From the NCBI GenBank assembly GCA_015852425.1, contig JAAAIG010000232.1, positions 2,807-45,921 on the forward strand: DNA of 43,115 nt, read 5' to 3'. Positions 22,902 through 34,920 of the stretch are shown one piece after another (position 1 is the first letter of the stretch; every line of letters begins with the position of its first letter). The stretch comes from Gryganskiella cystojenkinii (lineage: Eukaryota; Mortierellomycota; Mortierellomycetes; Mortierellales; Mortierellaceae). The position numbers were made by a program, and so were the translations under genes. Below the pieces are notes generated by a model. It worked only from the letters and a program-made list of their open reading frames with translations. It had not been told where the DNA came from and ran no database searches.

Positions 22902-25900
22902 TCAGTCCATCTTTCGCTGCTGACGGGCCCTGAACAGATCGTATTCTGGGGGACGGTTGACACCGGGCATCTGGTTCCGGTTATAATCTCCTCCACCACC
23001 GCCACTTCCACCCATTTCATCATCATCGCGACCCCTGCTGCGTTTGATAGCACCTCCTCGACCGCCACCACCACTGGGTCCACCTCGAGGACGGAATCCG
23101 CCACGGTCAGATCCTCCTCCTCTTCCACCACGATCAATTCGATCATTGCGAGGAGCATCACGGGGATCGCGGGTGTCTCGGGGATCGCGAGCATCGCGCA
23201 TATCCCGAGGGTCGCGGTCACGTTCACGAGAATCCCGATGGTCACGGTAACTGTCTCGAGAGTCGCGGCCATCACGACCGTCTCTAATATCTCTGCCATC
23301 GCGATCATTTGGTCCACCACGGTAGCCAGTATGAGGTCCCATATCCCGACCTCCTCCTCCTCCTCCTGCTCTGTGATCGCTACCTCCCGGTCCAGACATT
23401 GGCAGACCTGTTTGTGGCGGTGGTGGTACAGGCGCACCAGGAAGAATTGGAGGTGGAATCATCATTGTTTGTCCAGCTGGAATCTGTGAACTTCGGACCA
23501 ATTCTAGAACCTCTTGAGGTGCAAGCACAGGCCCATTGAAGACCGACGCAGGAGGGAGATTCGACAAGAAAAACGCCAACGCATCCGGGATCAATCCATG
23601 AGGTCCAGCTGTCCATCCAGGAATCGCCAAAGGTGGCCCGCCCGGAATCGGCAAAGGAGGCAAAGGAGGCAAAGGAGCCTGAGGCGGCTGAGGGGGCATG
23701 GGTGGCGGGATCATGGGCGGAGTCTGATGCGATGAGGGCGAAGGAATCGCTTGCTGAGGCAACGAAGGTGCAAGTTGTGGAGGGATAGGGGGTCTGGGTG
23801 CATATCCATTTGGTCCCTTGATGCCTACATCATGGTCATCACGTTCTATTTTGACTCGATCACTGTGAGGCTGAGGAATGGTATCCATGTCGCCAGGGCG
23901 GGCATGGCTCTCGCGAGAGGATTGAGGACCCTTTCGAATCATATCCGGATAAACACGATAAGAACTCCACATGCCGAAATCCGGCCTGGGGTATAAATCC
24001 GCATGCACCGGCTCCATCAATGGACGACGACCGGGACGGGAGGCGTTGTCCAGATCAACGGGCGGTGGCGGGGGAAAGTCACTCGAGAAATCCGTCAGAG
24101 CAGGAACATGAATATTCTTGCGGACTAGACAGAAAAAAGGAGAAAAAACATTCGTCAGGATGAGTCACTAAGGGCAATAATGCGAGCAAGTAACAAAACA
24201 TTGTCAACATCAAACAAAAAGACTTACTGCTGGCACCCATATCCATCTCCTCGATGACTTTGAGGTCATTGTAACAATATCTTGCCGCAAAGCGGTCCAA
24301 TACTGAATCGTTAGGATACACCTCCCGACGACGCTTCTCCACTTTGGTAATCGCCACCAAATCGCCATACTTGTTTTCATACTCGGAAAATTTCTCCCAC
24401 AACGAACGAGCCTTGTCGGGTGACATGGTGATGAGCGCACGTTCAAAGAGGGCTCGAGCATTACTGTCGTCGTTTTGTTGGATCAAGAACTCGAGGTACT
24501 GCTCTACATATGCCGTCTCGTCACTGAAATTCTTGTAGCCCAACTCAAACACTTTTCCTGCAATCGCGCGATCCTTGGTGCAATGGTATTCCAACAAAGC
24601 CGCCGCAATATAGACCTGGTAGGGACATCCGTTCGATCGACGAGCTCGACCAAAGACCTGTCTCCACTGAGAGGTACCCTCGGTTCTTCGGACAAATTGC
24701 ATAAACATGATCCACGCCAGACCGGCGCCTTTAATCATCTCGTCAACCTCCTTGCGAGCCAATTTCTCGTACAACACCAAGTCCCGGTTACGCTTTTTCA
24801 ACTCCTCACGGTCTCGCTCACGCATCTCGCCATCGACCTCTTCGATATCTCGAACCTTCTTGGTCGAGGTGGTGGATCCATCGAGAGCCTGTTGTTCCTC
24901 CAAAAGTTTAGCCTTGGCTGCCTGGATCTCCTCGTTCACTCGGTTGTTCATCTCGTCAATCTTTTGTGTCAAGTTCTTGATTAGAGCCTCAAAGGCAGCC
25001 CTGCACTCCTTGAAGTTCTTGCGGGACTCTTCCATCTCGACATACGCGAAATGAACCAAGAAGCTCGTCGGCATGATCTCTGTTGCGTTCTTCAGCAATG
25101 CGACCGACTCATCCACACGACCAATCTCTGAAAAGTAAGTGGCAGCCTCAAACCAAATCTCTGGATAGAATCGCATTGACAAAAGCGCCTGTTTATAAGT
25201 CCAGGCGACACGGGCGGAAAGTGCAGCTGGGTCTTCAAAGCTGAGAGGGTTGGATCGCTCCCATCGGATATAACGCTTCCACTGCTCCAACTGATGCAAT
25301 TCTCTTTCTGTCCACTTGACGGGTCTGGGCAACAAGGTCTTATTGATCCCTTCCGTAAGCTTTCGGAGTTCCTTGAGCATCATACGCGCCGTCATGTATC
25401 CTGCCGAACGCTCCTGCAAAAACTTTTTCGCCGTCAACTTGTTGAGGCCGTTTTCGAACGAGTCATAGTCTCTCCAGATGTTCTCGATGTTGCTAAGGGG
25501 GATACAGACGGCTCTTTGGAAGACACGACGCATGGCATCCATCTTTTGCTGCTCCTCCCAGGTGTTTTGAGCCTAATGATCAAAAAAAAATGTATAAACA
25601 GTCAGATGAAAAGCCTTTGAGGTCGTATCTAACATAAAAGACAGAGTCCTCATAGACAAGCAAACGTTACCTGTCCAGACTTGAGAAAGAAAAGATAGTC
25701 GCTCCAAATGGGGCCCGAATCTCGATCAAGACCGACATGTTGAAGGACAAAGTCGTAAGACTTTGTGACAATCTCTTTTGACTCTGGACCGGTGTTGATA
25801 CGACGAATGTAATTCAGGTAAAATTTCCACAGCTCCACAGAGAGCACAGATCTGAGACAACGCTGGAAGATGGCTTCGACCTCGGTAAAATGCTGGTGCT

Positions 25901-26589
25901 TCAGCTCAAACTCGGCATACTGAATCCAGTGCCTCGACTATTTGATTCGGGAGGAGAGGGTACATAGGATGATAGTACAGGGGGAGAGGAAAGGGAGTAT
26001 ACGGAAAAGAAAGAAGAGAAATGTGCATCAGGACTAGTGTATCAAAATAACCAGACATAAACGTCATATTCAAAAAGGACTCTTGGCCATTTTCAATCGA
26101 AAGGACAACTCGGTCTGTCCCTCATCGTTTTTGGTGGGCTGCGACTATCGGTTTTATTCTTTTGCTTCGCCATAAGCTTTGTATCTTTCTTTTTGTGTGT
26201 GTGTGTTTCCTGTGCGGCTTGTCACCAACGACTCTGTCATAGGTGTTTGTATTTTTCAAATGGAGACGACGATCTCTTGTGATATAAACAAACAGGATGT
26301 GGAGAAAGTAACAAAGACTTACCGAAGTTGGGAACACTTTGAGGAATCTTTCGTACGCTTCGCGGACCTTGGCCACCTCGCCCTCTCTCTCGGCTTCATG
26401 AAGAACAGTCAACCAGGCGTCTGTGTCAAAAGGATCTTCATTGATTCTCTGCTCGAGGACCTCGTCAATGTCGAAATTCACAGGGCGATCAGGTGTGGAT
26501 GGGACAGGGGTGGTGATGTCGACAGAGACATCGCGAGAGTGCAGACCCGAGTTGGTCGCTGGGGACCTGTTCTCGCTCGGGGAGTCCAT
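22902..26589 (-). CDS. RNA14: mRNA 3'-end-processing factor Rna14 (CstF77)
   Basis: This is the HAT-repeat scaffold of cleavage factor IA (CstF), which dimerises and holds Rna15 during pre-mRNA cleavage and polyadenylation in the nucleus. Four exons (26323-26589, 25671-25937, 24228-25572 and 22902-24124) give 1033 residues, with matched phases. HAT signatures include FPTSSRHWIQYAEFE, WKFYLNYIRRI, EEQQKMDAMRRVFQRA, FYPEIWFEAATYF and NSDARALFERAL-like repeats up to about residue 620. The C-terminus PPEYDLFRARQQRKMD is the conserved Rna15-binding tail. Between HAT repeats and tail lies an expanded segment: Pro-rich (about 735-870), then Arg-Asp repeats and RGG-type Gly/Arg sequence (about 905-990). 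These are not typical of yeast Rna14 and suggest RNA binding or condensation. Intron 1 (25938-26322) is 385 bp, long for this locus, yet the protein across it aligns without a gap to the family pattern. Confidence 0.92.
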
Positions 26590-27031
26590 TGGTTTTTGTA
26601 TTTGTTTTTGGAGATTGTCTTTTTACGCAAAAAAAACACAGATCAGAGCGAGAGATGGGTGGCGACGCGCTTTTGCCCAACAACGAAATACAATCAAAAA
26701 GGGAAATGTACAGAGTTGTTATTATTATCGAACGACAGACAATAAGAAAAATACGTTGATAGGAAAAACGAATGAATGTCTATGGCTGCGAACCAAAAAG
26801 GGAAAGGGAAAGGGAGGAGAAGGGGGTGAAGAAGAAATGAGAGAAGCGATGCAGAGCAGTAAATATATCAGACGACAAACACAAAAAATGACACGGCGGG
26901 AAGATGATTTTGATCGTATGGCCTGCACAGAGTAACAGTCCTTCGCCCACTCTCTCCCAACGGTTTTATCTTTTTGGTTCTTTTCTGACTTTCGGTTCTC
27001 CATCCATCCCCACCTTTTCTCCCTCCTCATC
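26590..27031. promoter_or_regulatory. Divergent promoter of RNA14 and SND2
   Basis: The 442-bp intergenic region is shared by two divergent genes. It holds A/G-rich sequence near 26795-26850 and a CT-rich leader just before the SND2 ATG. I see no conserved motif that I can name. Confidence 0.45.
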
Positions 27032-28213
27032 ATGGTATTGCAAGACGGCATAGACAGACACGACAGGAGAGCCAATGGAGACAAAAAGCTACCTTCTAAC
27101 CTCTTCTCTTTCCTTTCTTAGGCCAACTCTTCCCAAAAAAAGATTGCACACGAAAACGGCAAGACTCTGCTCGCCCTCCGCAAGGGATTCATCTGGGTCA
27201 ATGCAAGTGAACATCAACAACTTGAATGAGCCAATGGAAAAAAAAAGACTTGTCTTTACCTCCACTTATCTCGTCTGTTTGTCTCTTTTCGCTCGATCTG
27301 ACCTCTCCTCTCCTGTCTTCTTTCAACTTTCCTCTTAGGCATTCTACTTCTTCTACAGGATCGTCTATAATTGGAGCAGCTTTGGATTCGGACTGGCGAT
27401 CGGCTACCTCCTCACTGCAGGATTGACTGTCGTCCTTTACATGCAGATCAATGCTATGGGTCAACCTCGTTACAACTCCAAGGGTGAACTCGTCGATGCT
27501 GGACAAGATCTGACCCAAGAGGGACTCGTCCAGTAAGTTTCTATTTTTTCGCCCTTCAACAACAACGTCCGATCACACCAATAGGAATCTGAGCCTGAAA
27601 GCACACCAAACTCAAAATTTGGGTCTGGCGCGATAGTCGGACAAACAACGGAGCATGTTGGGGGAGGAACTCCTCATCCTTGTGGGAACAGATTAGCTCT
27701 TTGTCATGAGAAATGAATAATCGGATATCGGATCGCGTGGCACTACCGCAAAGAAGACACATGCTGACCCTTTTTTTTTCTCCTTCTTCTTCGTCTTTGC
27801 TATCTCCGTTAGGTACGCTTTCGATATCATCTACGTTACCTGGTTCGTCCATGTTACCTCTGCACTCTGGTCCAAGATGTGGTGGTTCTACCTTTGCGTA
27901 CGTCCTTTTTTTTTCTTGTTTTTTTTTTTATCAGATTTTACTCGGCAACGAACGTATGGATTAACTTCTGAGCGTTTTTGCATCCACAAATCAATAGATC
28001 CCTGCCTACGCTGGATGGAAGGCCTGGCACTTGGCCATCAAGCCCATGTTGGCTCGTGGTGGCGTTGGTGCTGCTGCCCCTGGAGGTGCCGCTGGATCTA
28101 CGTCGGCCGGTGGTGCTGCTGGCGGCCCCGCCACCATGTCCAAGAGACAGGCCAAGATGGAGAAAAAAATTGAGAAGGGACACGCTGTTCGCGTCCAAAA
28201 GAAGGCCACATAA
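27032..28213 (+). CDS. SND2: SND2/TMEM208-family ER targeting protein
   Basis: This is a small ER membrane protein of the SRP-independent (SND) targeting route. Exons are 27032-27034, 27122-27202, 27339-27532, 27813-27897 and 27998-28213, for 192 residues. The second exon has no ATG and is preceded in frame by TAG, so splicing must supply the start. The only suitable site nearby is ATG directly followed by GTATTG at 27032. The next junction best uses a GC donor (GCAAGT at 27203), which keeps the WVNAFYFF pattern resembling the NAIY region of TMEM208. A GT donor at 27197 would also keep frame but drops two residues. Hydrophobic segments include FYFFYRIVYNW, GFGLAIGYLLTAGLTVVLY and YVTWFVHVTSALW. 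The central RYNSKGELVDAGQDL corresponds to the conserved luminal/cytosolic loop. The tail is Gly/Ala-rich, then basic (SKRQAKMEKKIEKG). Confidence 0.85.
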
Positions 28214-28381
28214 ATCAATTACTTCGCCGCTCTCTCCCTTTTGTCCCTTTTGACTGCTAGCGCATGGCATACTGATAACGACATTTCATAGACTTAAAAA
28301 CACTTGTATTATACCTTTGCAGAATCAGCATCATTCGGTTACTTGATGAGATTTAAAGAGGCGTTATTTGTCTTTTATTCT

Positions 28382-30482
28382 TCAAACGAGCTCAAAGTAT
28401 CGCTTGGTCTCCCAGGTCGTCACAGCCGTCTCCCATAATCGATACTCATTCAGACGAGTGGCTCCATAGTGATCCACAAACGCATCGCCCAGGACCTTTC
28501 GAGCGACCGAATCCTTGGCCATCATCGCCAATGCCGACTCCTTCAAGGATTTTGGCAGTCTCTCGGCCTTGATGCGCATCGACCTTTGAGAATGCCCTGA
28601 TTCTGCTTCTTGTTGTTCCTGTTCCATCTCGATCGTTGTTGGACCCACAGGCATCGGCAGTTTGTTTTTGATCCCGTAAAGCCCGACTGCCAAACAAGCC
28701 GCAATTGCCAAATGTGGATTGATATCCGCACCGCCGACACGCATCTCGAGTCGAGTTCCCTTGGGGTCACACTGCGGTGGACCAATGACCCGGATCGCTG
28801 AAATTCTGGACTCGATCCCCCAAGAAATCGTCACCGGCGCCCAATAGTTCTCGACCAGACGTTTGTAAGAGTTGATATTTGGTGCGAGGATTGCCATGAT
28901 ACTGGGGAGTCCTGTCAACAGACCGGCCGTGAACCATTTCATTATCTGACTCATCTTGTCCACACCTTCGGTTTTTTCCCAGCTCGGTCGAGGGTTGTTG
29001 AGCGCTTGATGTAAGGCTGTGGACATGTTGGACAGGTTAAAGTTGGTCGCACTGGTCGAAGTCTGGTCCGAGATATGACTTCCCGCGCTGCTGTTGCCGC
29101 CACCGCCCAGGACATTCTGTCGATCCTGATCATCGTCTGAGGTGGGGCTGTGGAGTCGCTGTTCGTTCGCCGGCGTCGCAGTCGCGGTTGAACCCGAGGC
29201 TGCAAAGAGGTTGGCCTTTGAGGCGAGATCCCGGAGCGAGAAATGTATATGTCCTGAACATCCAGGCTGGTCTGAATAAGGCTTCGCCATGAACGTTGGC
29301 ATGATGCCATGTTTAATGCCCAACTGTTTTGCCGAGAGCTTGAAGAGGTTGGCCATGTCCGCCATCTGAGTTGCACTGGTGTACGACAGAGCCGCCTCAT
29401 ACACACCGGGTCCTATTTTTTTTTTTTTTTTTTNNNNNNNNNNGTAAATGACAAATTTGGCAAATGAGAAACGACACATTGATTGAGACTCTTGACAGCA
29501 TAGTAAGAAAAGAGGTCAACAGATTTTCTCTGGCACGCATACCAGTTTCGGTGTGTAGACTCTCGATGTTGATCCCAAACTCTTTGCATTTGTCATAGAT
29601 GTCGTAAAAGTAGTCCTGATGAAGAGCCGGTCGGAGAAGTGAGTATCCAAACATTCCCGGTGTGAGCGCCTCCGGTGCAGTATGTCCTTTGGAGGCAAGA
29701 GTATCGGGTGTTTCTAGAATAGGCAAAAAGAAAAGATAGATACCTTGATTAGTACCTGATTTTCCGAGGTGTGCATCTTCTGAATAGATCCCGAAGGCGC
29801 TTCCTTGGTAGCACCTACCCTTGAAGTTGAAAAACTCAAACTCTACTCCGCACATGGCCTCCCATCCCATCGCAGCCAGGTCGTCGGTCACTCTTTTCAA
29901 AATGCCTCTAGGACAGACAGCCAGTGGCTCCCTCGTAACAGGGTCATAAAATGACAAGAGAAAGAACGGAATGTTGTTCTCCCATGGGATCCTGCGAAAT
30001 GTTGTCAGATCAGGGACTGCAATGATATCTCTGTAGCCTTCATTGGATAGAGCAATGAAAATGAAAAAAGACATTGTTCTGTTATTCATGATGATGTGGA
30101 TTTAACCAAGACTCCACAAAGTATTCTTCTTGTGCCTACCATTTCCTGCATTGGAGATTGACAACTCTTCGGCATAGGTCTTGTCGTGCATATCCCACCC
30201 AAAGATCACAGAACAGAACCCAAACCCAGATTCAAGAACGGACAAGAACTTTGATTTGGCCATGATCTTGCCTCGAAGGATCCCGTCCAGGTCCACGCCC
30301 GCGACCTTGATGCGTTCGTCGTTCTGGATATAAGAGGTGATCTCTTGGATGAGTGCATGCAGGTTGCTATTGGATGCAGTGCCACTCATGTTGCTAGAGC
30401 TGAAACTGGTGAAGTTGGTGTTGACTGTCGGCGGTGGTAAGGATGACACACTTGACGAGGAGGACCGAAGTGACTGCATCAT
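28382..30482 (-). CDS. Glutamine synthetase-like enzyme, FluG/type I related
   Basis: This is a 587-residue member of the GlnA superfamily, in the FluG C-terminal/lengsin-like branch. It probably makes a gamma-glutamyl product from glutamate, ATP and an amine. The true substrate is uncertain. Exons are 30140-30482, 29819-30037, 29543-29713 and 28382-29412. Signatures are GVDLDGILRGK, GYRDIIAVPDLTTFRRIPW, FEFFNFKETPD, SLHTETGPGVYE, MAKPYSDQPGCSGHIHFSL, NSYKRLVENYWAP, ESRISAIRVI and LEMRVGGADINPHLAIAA. The exon junctions recreate FNFKETP, NGYRD and TETGPG exactly, so the model is firm although one intron holds an assembly gap. A Ser/Thr/Gly-rich insertion of about 60 residues (about 318-378) interrupts the catalytic domain between the GHIHFSL and AGLLTGLP regions. 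The N-terminus is Ser-rich. The gene converges with SND2. Confidence 0.9.
29434..29443. other. Assembly gap (10 N) beside an 18-T run
   Basis: Ten N bases follow T18 (29416-29433) inside the last intron of the glutamine synthetase-like gene. The size is probably nominal. Coding sequence is not affected, but intron length is unknown. Confidence 0.98.
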
Positions 30483-31463
30483 CGAGCTTTGTAGTTTGAA
30501 GAGGGGGAGGGCGGAGTGATGAATGTGAGCATGAAAAAGAGAATGAGAGGAAAAGAAAGTAAGAAAGAAAGAAGGAAAGAGTGAAAGAAAGTGAGGGAAA
30601 CAATGGAAGACACGCGGAAATTAAGGCTTTGTGGATCTAAACCAATCAATCCGGTGCCATCCTCATCTTTTGTTTTTCGTATGGACATCAGATCTTGGTT
30701 CCTTTGTAAAACTCGTTAGAGGCCGCGGACACACTCGACCAAATAGCATCACTCCAGCTGCCACAATGTTCAAACGCAACGCGGCTGTTGTATCCAGGCA
30801 TTAACCCTGGCGCGGTGGCCTCGCACTTTGACTGAACATAGGGCTAAGGTTCCTGATCTACGACTGGATCCGGTATCCAGTTTGAGTCTTCATGACAGTG
30901 GACTGGGGGGATTTGAGATTGAAGTTGACACATCTCAAGATTTTGTGGGGGGTTGGACTTGGATATGCATCGGAGACTGAGGCGTTCGCTCAGTGTTGAA
31001 CGAGATGTACGTCGCTGCTTTGCAAAAGAGAAACGATCCAGTGTTCGTAAACTTGAACTATCTGAAAACCAAATTCTTGAATAAAAGTAATCGATGTTGA
31101 ATAATTTTAATAGCCATTTTCGAATCTGACCCTGCACACGTGATATTTAAAAGTGTGACTGTCTCTGGGTGTTTACTTTTTTCTTTTTTTTTTTTCTCTC
31201 CACTCCCACATAAATAACGAGGACACTCAAGAAATGGACCATTGAAAGAACGACTGTGAACGCAAATCTCTTTCATTTCCATTCAACATCTCCCCCTCTC
31301 TCTCCCTTTTTATATCATCCTTTTTTTGCATCGTTGTTTGTCTGAACAACTGCATTAACCTTTCTCCCTTCCTTCCTTTCCCGAGTCAGTCCATTCGTCT
31401 CGTCCACCTACTCTTCCTTCTCCCCTTTCCCCCCCCTGCTCCTATCTTCACAACCTCGCAGCC
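30483..31463. promoter_or_regulatory. Divergent promoter of the synthetase-like gene and UTP4
   Basis: This is a 981-bp gene-free region. A purine-rich tract (30525-30605) forms the synthetase leader. CACACGTGAT contains an E-box core at 31137-31142. An inverted repeat ACTGAG/CTCAGT flanks a 7-nt loop at 30976-30994. A long CT-rich leader (31280-31460) leads into the UTP4 ATG. The 97-codon minus-strand frame at 30844-31137 has no recognisable domain. Confidence 0.45.
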
Positions 31464-34400
31464 ATGGAAGTCCACAGGTGCAGGTTTGTCGACTATGTGC
31501 CTGCCGCCATCAACGCCCTCACTTTCACCCCCACCACAACTCGCCCCTTGTTGGCGTGCGGTAGAGCCAACGGAGATATCGAACTCTGGAACCCTAAGAA
31601 CGACTGGACAGTAGAAAAGGTATCCCCATCGATTCTGTTCTTTTTATCGGCCGACAAAACCTGATCTGGACCACTTTTTAAAAAGAAGAGTTGACTCATT
31701 GAGCGTATTTCTCTTGACAACAAAAAATATTATATAGATCATTCCTGGAGGAAAGAACACCTCCGTGGAAGCTCTTGCTTGGGCACATCAAACGACATTG
31801 ACAGAGGATGAGGACTTTTGGGATTCACCAGCCGAGAAACAGGCCGCGATCAAAAAGTTAACCAAGGCTACTCCAAGATTGTTCTCGGCTGGACTCAACG
31901 CTGTTGTTACTGAATGGGATCTCACTACCTTGAAGCCAAAGGTAAAAGCTTTGACGGAAACAGGAGCGAAGGGTGTGTTTGGGCATTGGAAACTAACAGT
32001 TTTTGCTTCTTTTACTCCGTAGCGCGCTGTCGACTCTCATGGAGGAGCCGTCTGGTGCATGGCTACCAACCATGCCAACACCATTCTCGCTGTCGGATGC
32101 GAGGATGGCTGTCTTCGTCTCTTCGATATTGCCGACGGAGAATTGGCCTTCATTCGGTCTTTTGATATGCAAAAGAGTAAGGCCGCCACTTTTCAGGAAC
32201 AGATCATCAAGCTCTGCTGAAGGCCGTAACTCAGCTCGCTCACCCTTCTCTGTTCTCTCCGTTTTTTATAGCGAGAATTTTGTCCTTGGCCTGGTCGCCT
32301 GATGACAAGATGATGGTTACTGGATCTGCCAACAGCAGCATGTACAAGTGGAACGTTGAATTGGGTCGTGTCGTTCAGCGTATGACGGTCGATCGTGTTG
32401 CAGGAGAGGATACGTTGGTCTGGGCGGTCAAGGTCCTGCCCAATGGCGATATGGTCAGTGGTGATTCCTTGGGACATGTCAAGTTCTGGGATGCTACGAC
32501 CTTGACCATGACTCAATCCTTTAACTCGCATGGAGCCGATGTCCTTTGCTTGGCTGTCGGACGTGTAAGTGCAGTTGCGTTTTTTTCAAAGTGTGAAAGA
32601 GTGTATACTTTCTCAACGCGCGACATTCTAACAACCACATATTTACGTATCTAGGACGGAACCTCTGTTTTCTCGTCAGGAGTGGACCGCAAGTGCAACC
32701 AATACCGTCTCGTCAACCAGCCTACTCTTAACAACAAACAGAACAAGAAGGGCGCCAATAATAACAACAAGAGTAACGGAAAGGCTGGCATGACTCATAA
32801 GTGGGTCCTTGCTGGATCTAGGGTCTTTCACTCGCATGATGTGCGCGCCTTGGCTTTGGAACAATCCCGTGGCGTCGATACCCTTGTTTCTGGAGGTGTG
32901 GATGTCTCGATGGTCGTCTGTGCTGCTACCCCTTTCCCCGATATCAACCAGCATCGTCTGCCCCATGTCCCTCAAAGACCCGTGGTCTCGATCAGCAAAT
33001 CGAAGCGCCTTATGCTTTGCAGACAAGAACACGGTGTCAAGGTCTGGCGTCTTGGAAAATGTAGGTTTATTTTTACCAGTCATGGCTGCATGCCGAGGAA
33101 CCGGGATGATATCTTGTGCGTTTCTCAGGCTAATATGTTTTTTTTTTCCAAACACTGTAGCTGCTGCGCCAACGCAACCATTCACCGAGCTCGAGATCGG
33201 TGCTCATATGGATCTGATCGAGCCTCACCAAGCTATTTTGGACATGACCTTCAAGGATGAGAACAACTTGACTGCCAGTGCACTTTCCGAAGATGGACAC
33301 TGGATCGCTGTTTCTACGATTGAAGAGGTCAAGCTCTTCCGCATTGATGAGAGCGTAAGTTCTTTTACCGGTTGGAACCAATTCGTTTATTCACTGATGC
33401 TTTTTTCGATCAAATGAATAACCTCCGTGTTACGTCTTTCTTTAAAATCAACAGACGACTCACCCTGGACAGTTGACCGTTAAGAAGCAAAAGGAATTCC
33501 CTGGTGTTCGTGGAACAGGAGCTCATTACTTGACGTTTACCCCTGATGGTGCCCGTCTCATTGTCGCATCAACGGATTCCCGCGTCATTGTTATGGACCT
33601 TTCAAAGTGGGAGACTGGAAAGTTTGATATCCTCCGTCAGTTTGGTCAGCATCGCGGCGCATCCAAGTCGAACTCTTCCAAGGGTGATGATATGGACGTT
33701 GATGGTGAGGATGATATTGGAGGTGGACATGCCGAGACGATTGTTTCCATGACCGTCTCTGCGGATGGTTTGTGGTTGGCGACCGGTGATCTCAAGAACG
33801 GTATCTTTGTGTTCAACCTCGACACTCTCCAGGTAAGAAAAATCCCCCCACATCATTGTGGATCGTACCATCGTTGATTTTGCAGCTTTGATGACTGGTA
33901 TCTAACTCTCTGAGCTCCCTCTTTTTATACAGCTCCACGCCACTCTCCCCAAGTTTGATGCACCCTTGACCGGCCTTCACTTCCACCCCTACTCGCCCAC
34001 GTTGGTTATCCCAACCGCCAACAATGTCTTCTACCTCTTTAACGTTGAGACGCGTCGCCTCACAGACTGGTCCCGCGAATACTCTTCCGAGAAACGGTTC
34101 CCCACGAAATTCTTGGATCTCAAGGACAAGATTCTCGGTATCGCGTTCAACCCTGCCCGTAAGAACACTCTGCTGGTTTGGGGAGCGACCTATATCTGCC
34201 ATGTGGATTTGGAGAAGGGTGCTGGAGATGTGGATGCGATTTTGAACGTTGGCAAGAGGAAACGCGTGGACAAGGCTCAGGAATTGATCCGTAAACAGGC
34301 ACAGGAGAGGCGGTTAAAGAAGTATGCCGCCTTGGGGATCGAACCCATGCCCGAGCTCGAGAGTGGGAAGGCCGTCGTGGTATTAAATGGAAACAACAAG

Positions 34401-34619
34401 AAGGCGGCTCGCAAGGTCGTGACAGCACATCATGAGGCTACCGGTACAGCACAAAAGGACGAGGATGAGGACGCCAACTTTTTATTGTTGCACAAGTTCC
34501 AACCCCTGTTGTTTGTGGACTTTTTGGGTGAGAACTCTATGGTTGCGGTTGAGTTGCCGTTTGTCAAGATCCTGTCGACCTTGCCACCCAGTTACTACCG
34601 CGCCAGCTATGGTACATAG
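31464..34619 (+). CDS. UTP4: U3 snoRNP/SSU processome WD40 protein Utp4 (cirhin)
   Basis: This is a subunit of the t-UTP (UtpA) complex that supports rDNA transcription and early 18S pre-rRNA processing in the nucleolus. Eight exons (31464-31619, 31738-31941, 32023-32176, 32272-32564, 32655-33060, 33161-33354, 33455-33832 and 33933-34619) give 823 residues, with all phases consistent. The N-terminus VHRCRFVDYVPAAINAL and repeats such as GRANGDIELW, VGCEDGCLRLFDI, LAWSPDDKMMVTGSANSS, SGDSLGHVKFWD and TGDLKNGIFVF mark tandem WD40 propellers. A Lys/Asn-rich loop (about 285-305) and an acidic loop (GDDMDVDGEDDIGGG) are disordered insertions. After the propellers comes a charged helix (KRVDKAQELIRKQAQERR). 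The ending FQPLLFVDFLGENSMVAVEL with LPPSYYRASYG is the diagnostic Utp4 C-terminus. Confidence 0.95.
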
Positions 34620-34920
34620 GCGTCCGATTTCCATTGTACTTTTCCTCCCTCCTCTTTTTCTTCCGTTATCTTTTATTCCTTTTGCATGTCTTTTCTTTCT
34701 TTCCTCAATCGCATCTCTACATAAACTATTCCCATTCTATCGGCTACCAATACAACGTACAATCCACCAGCATTTGAAATAAACATAACAAAAACTATCT
34801 CGACCGACCTTCACTCCCTGTGCTCTCTGTGCTTTTCCCCTGGCAGAATCTGGTTTTTTTCATTTCTCGATATTCACCTCTCCCTCATCTCTCTCATTCA
34901 CCATTCGTTCTTTTCTCGAG
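34620..34920. other. UTP4 3' flank and promoter of the + strand F-box copy
   Basis: This is a CT-rich 301-bp spacer between two genes on the same strand. AATAAA lies at 34778-34783. A pyrimidine-rich leader runs to the ATG at 34921. No gene is seen. Confidence 0.45.
34778..34783 (+). terminator. Poly(A) signal of UTP4
   Basis: AATAAA occurs about 160 nt after the UTP4 stop codon in an A-rich context. Confidence 0.35.

Noticed and set aside
26122..26322. Extension of the first RNA14 exon past FPTS
   Set aside because: The GTAAGT donor after FPTS and the conserved continuation RHWIQYAEFE in the next exon show this is intron.
29714..29818. Open frame through the synthetase-like intron (GSAFGIYSEDAHLGKSG)
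   Set aside because: Removing it joins FNFK directly to ETPD, the conserved family sequence, with correct GT-AG ends.
30976..30994. Short hairpin ACTGAG/CTCAGT as an RNA element
   Set aside because: A 6-bp stem in an intergenic region is expected by chance, and no other structure supports it.
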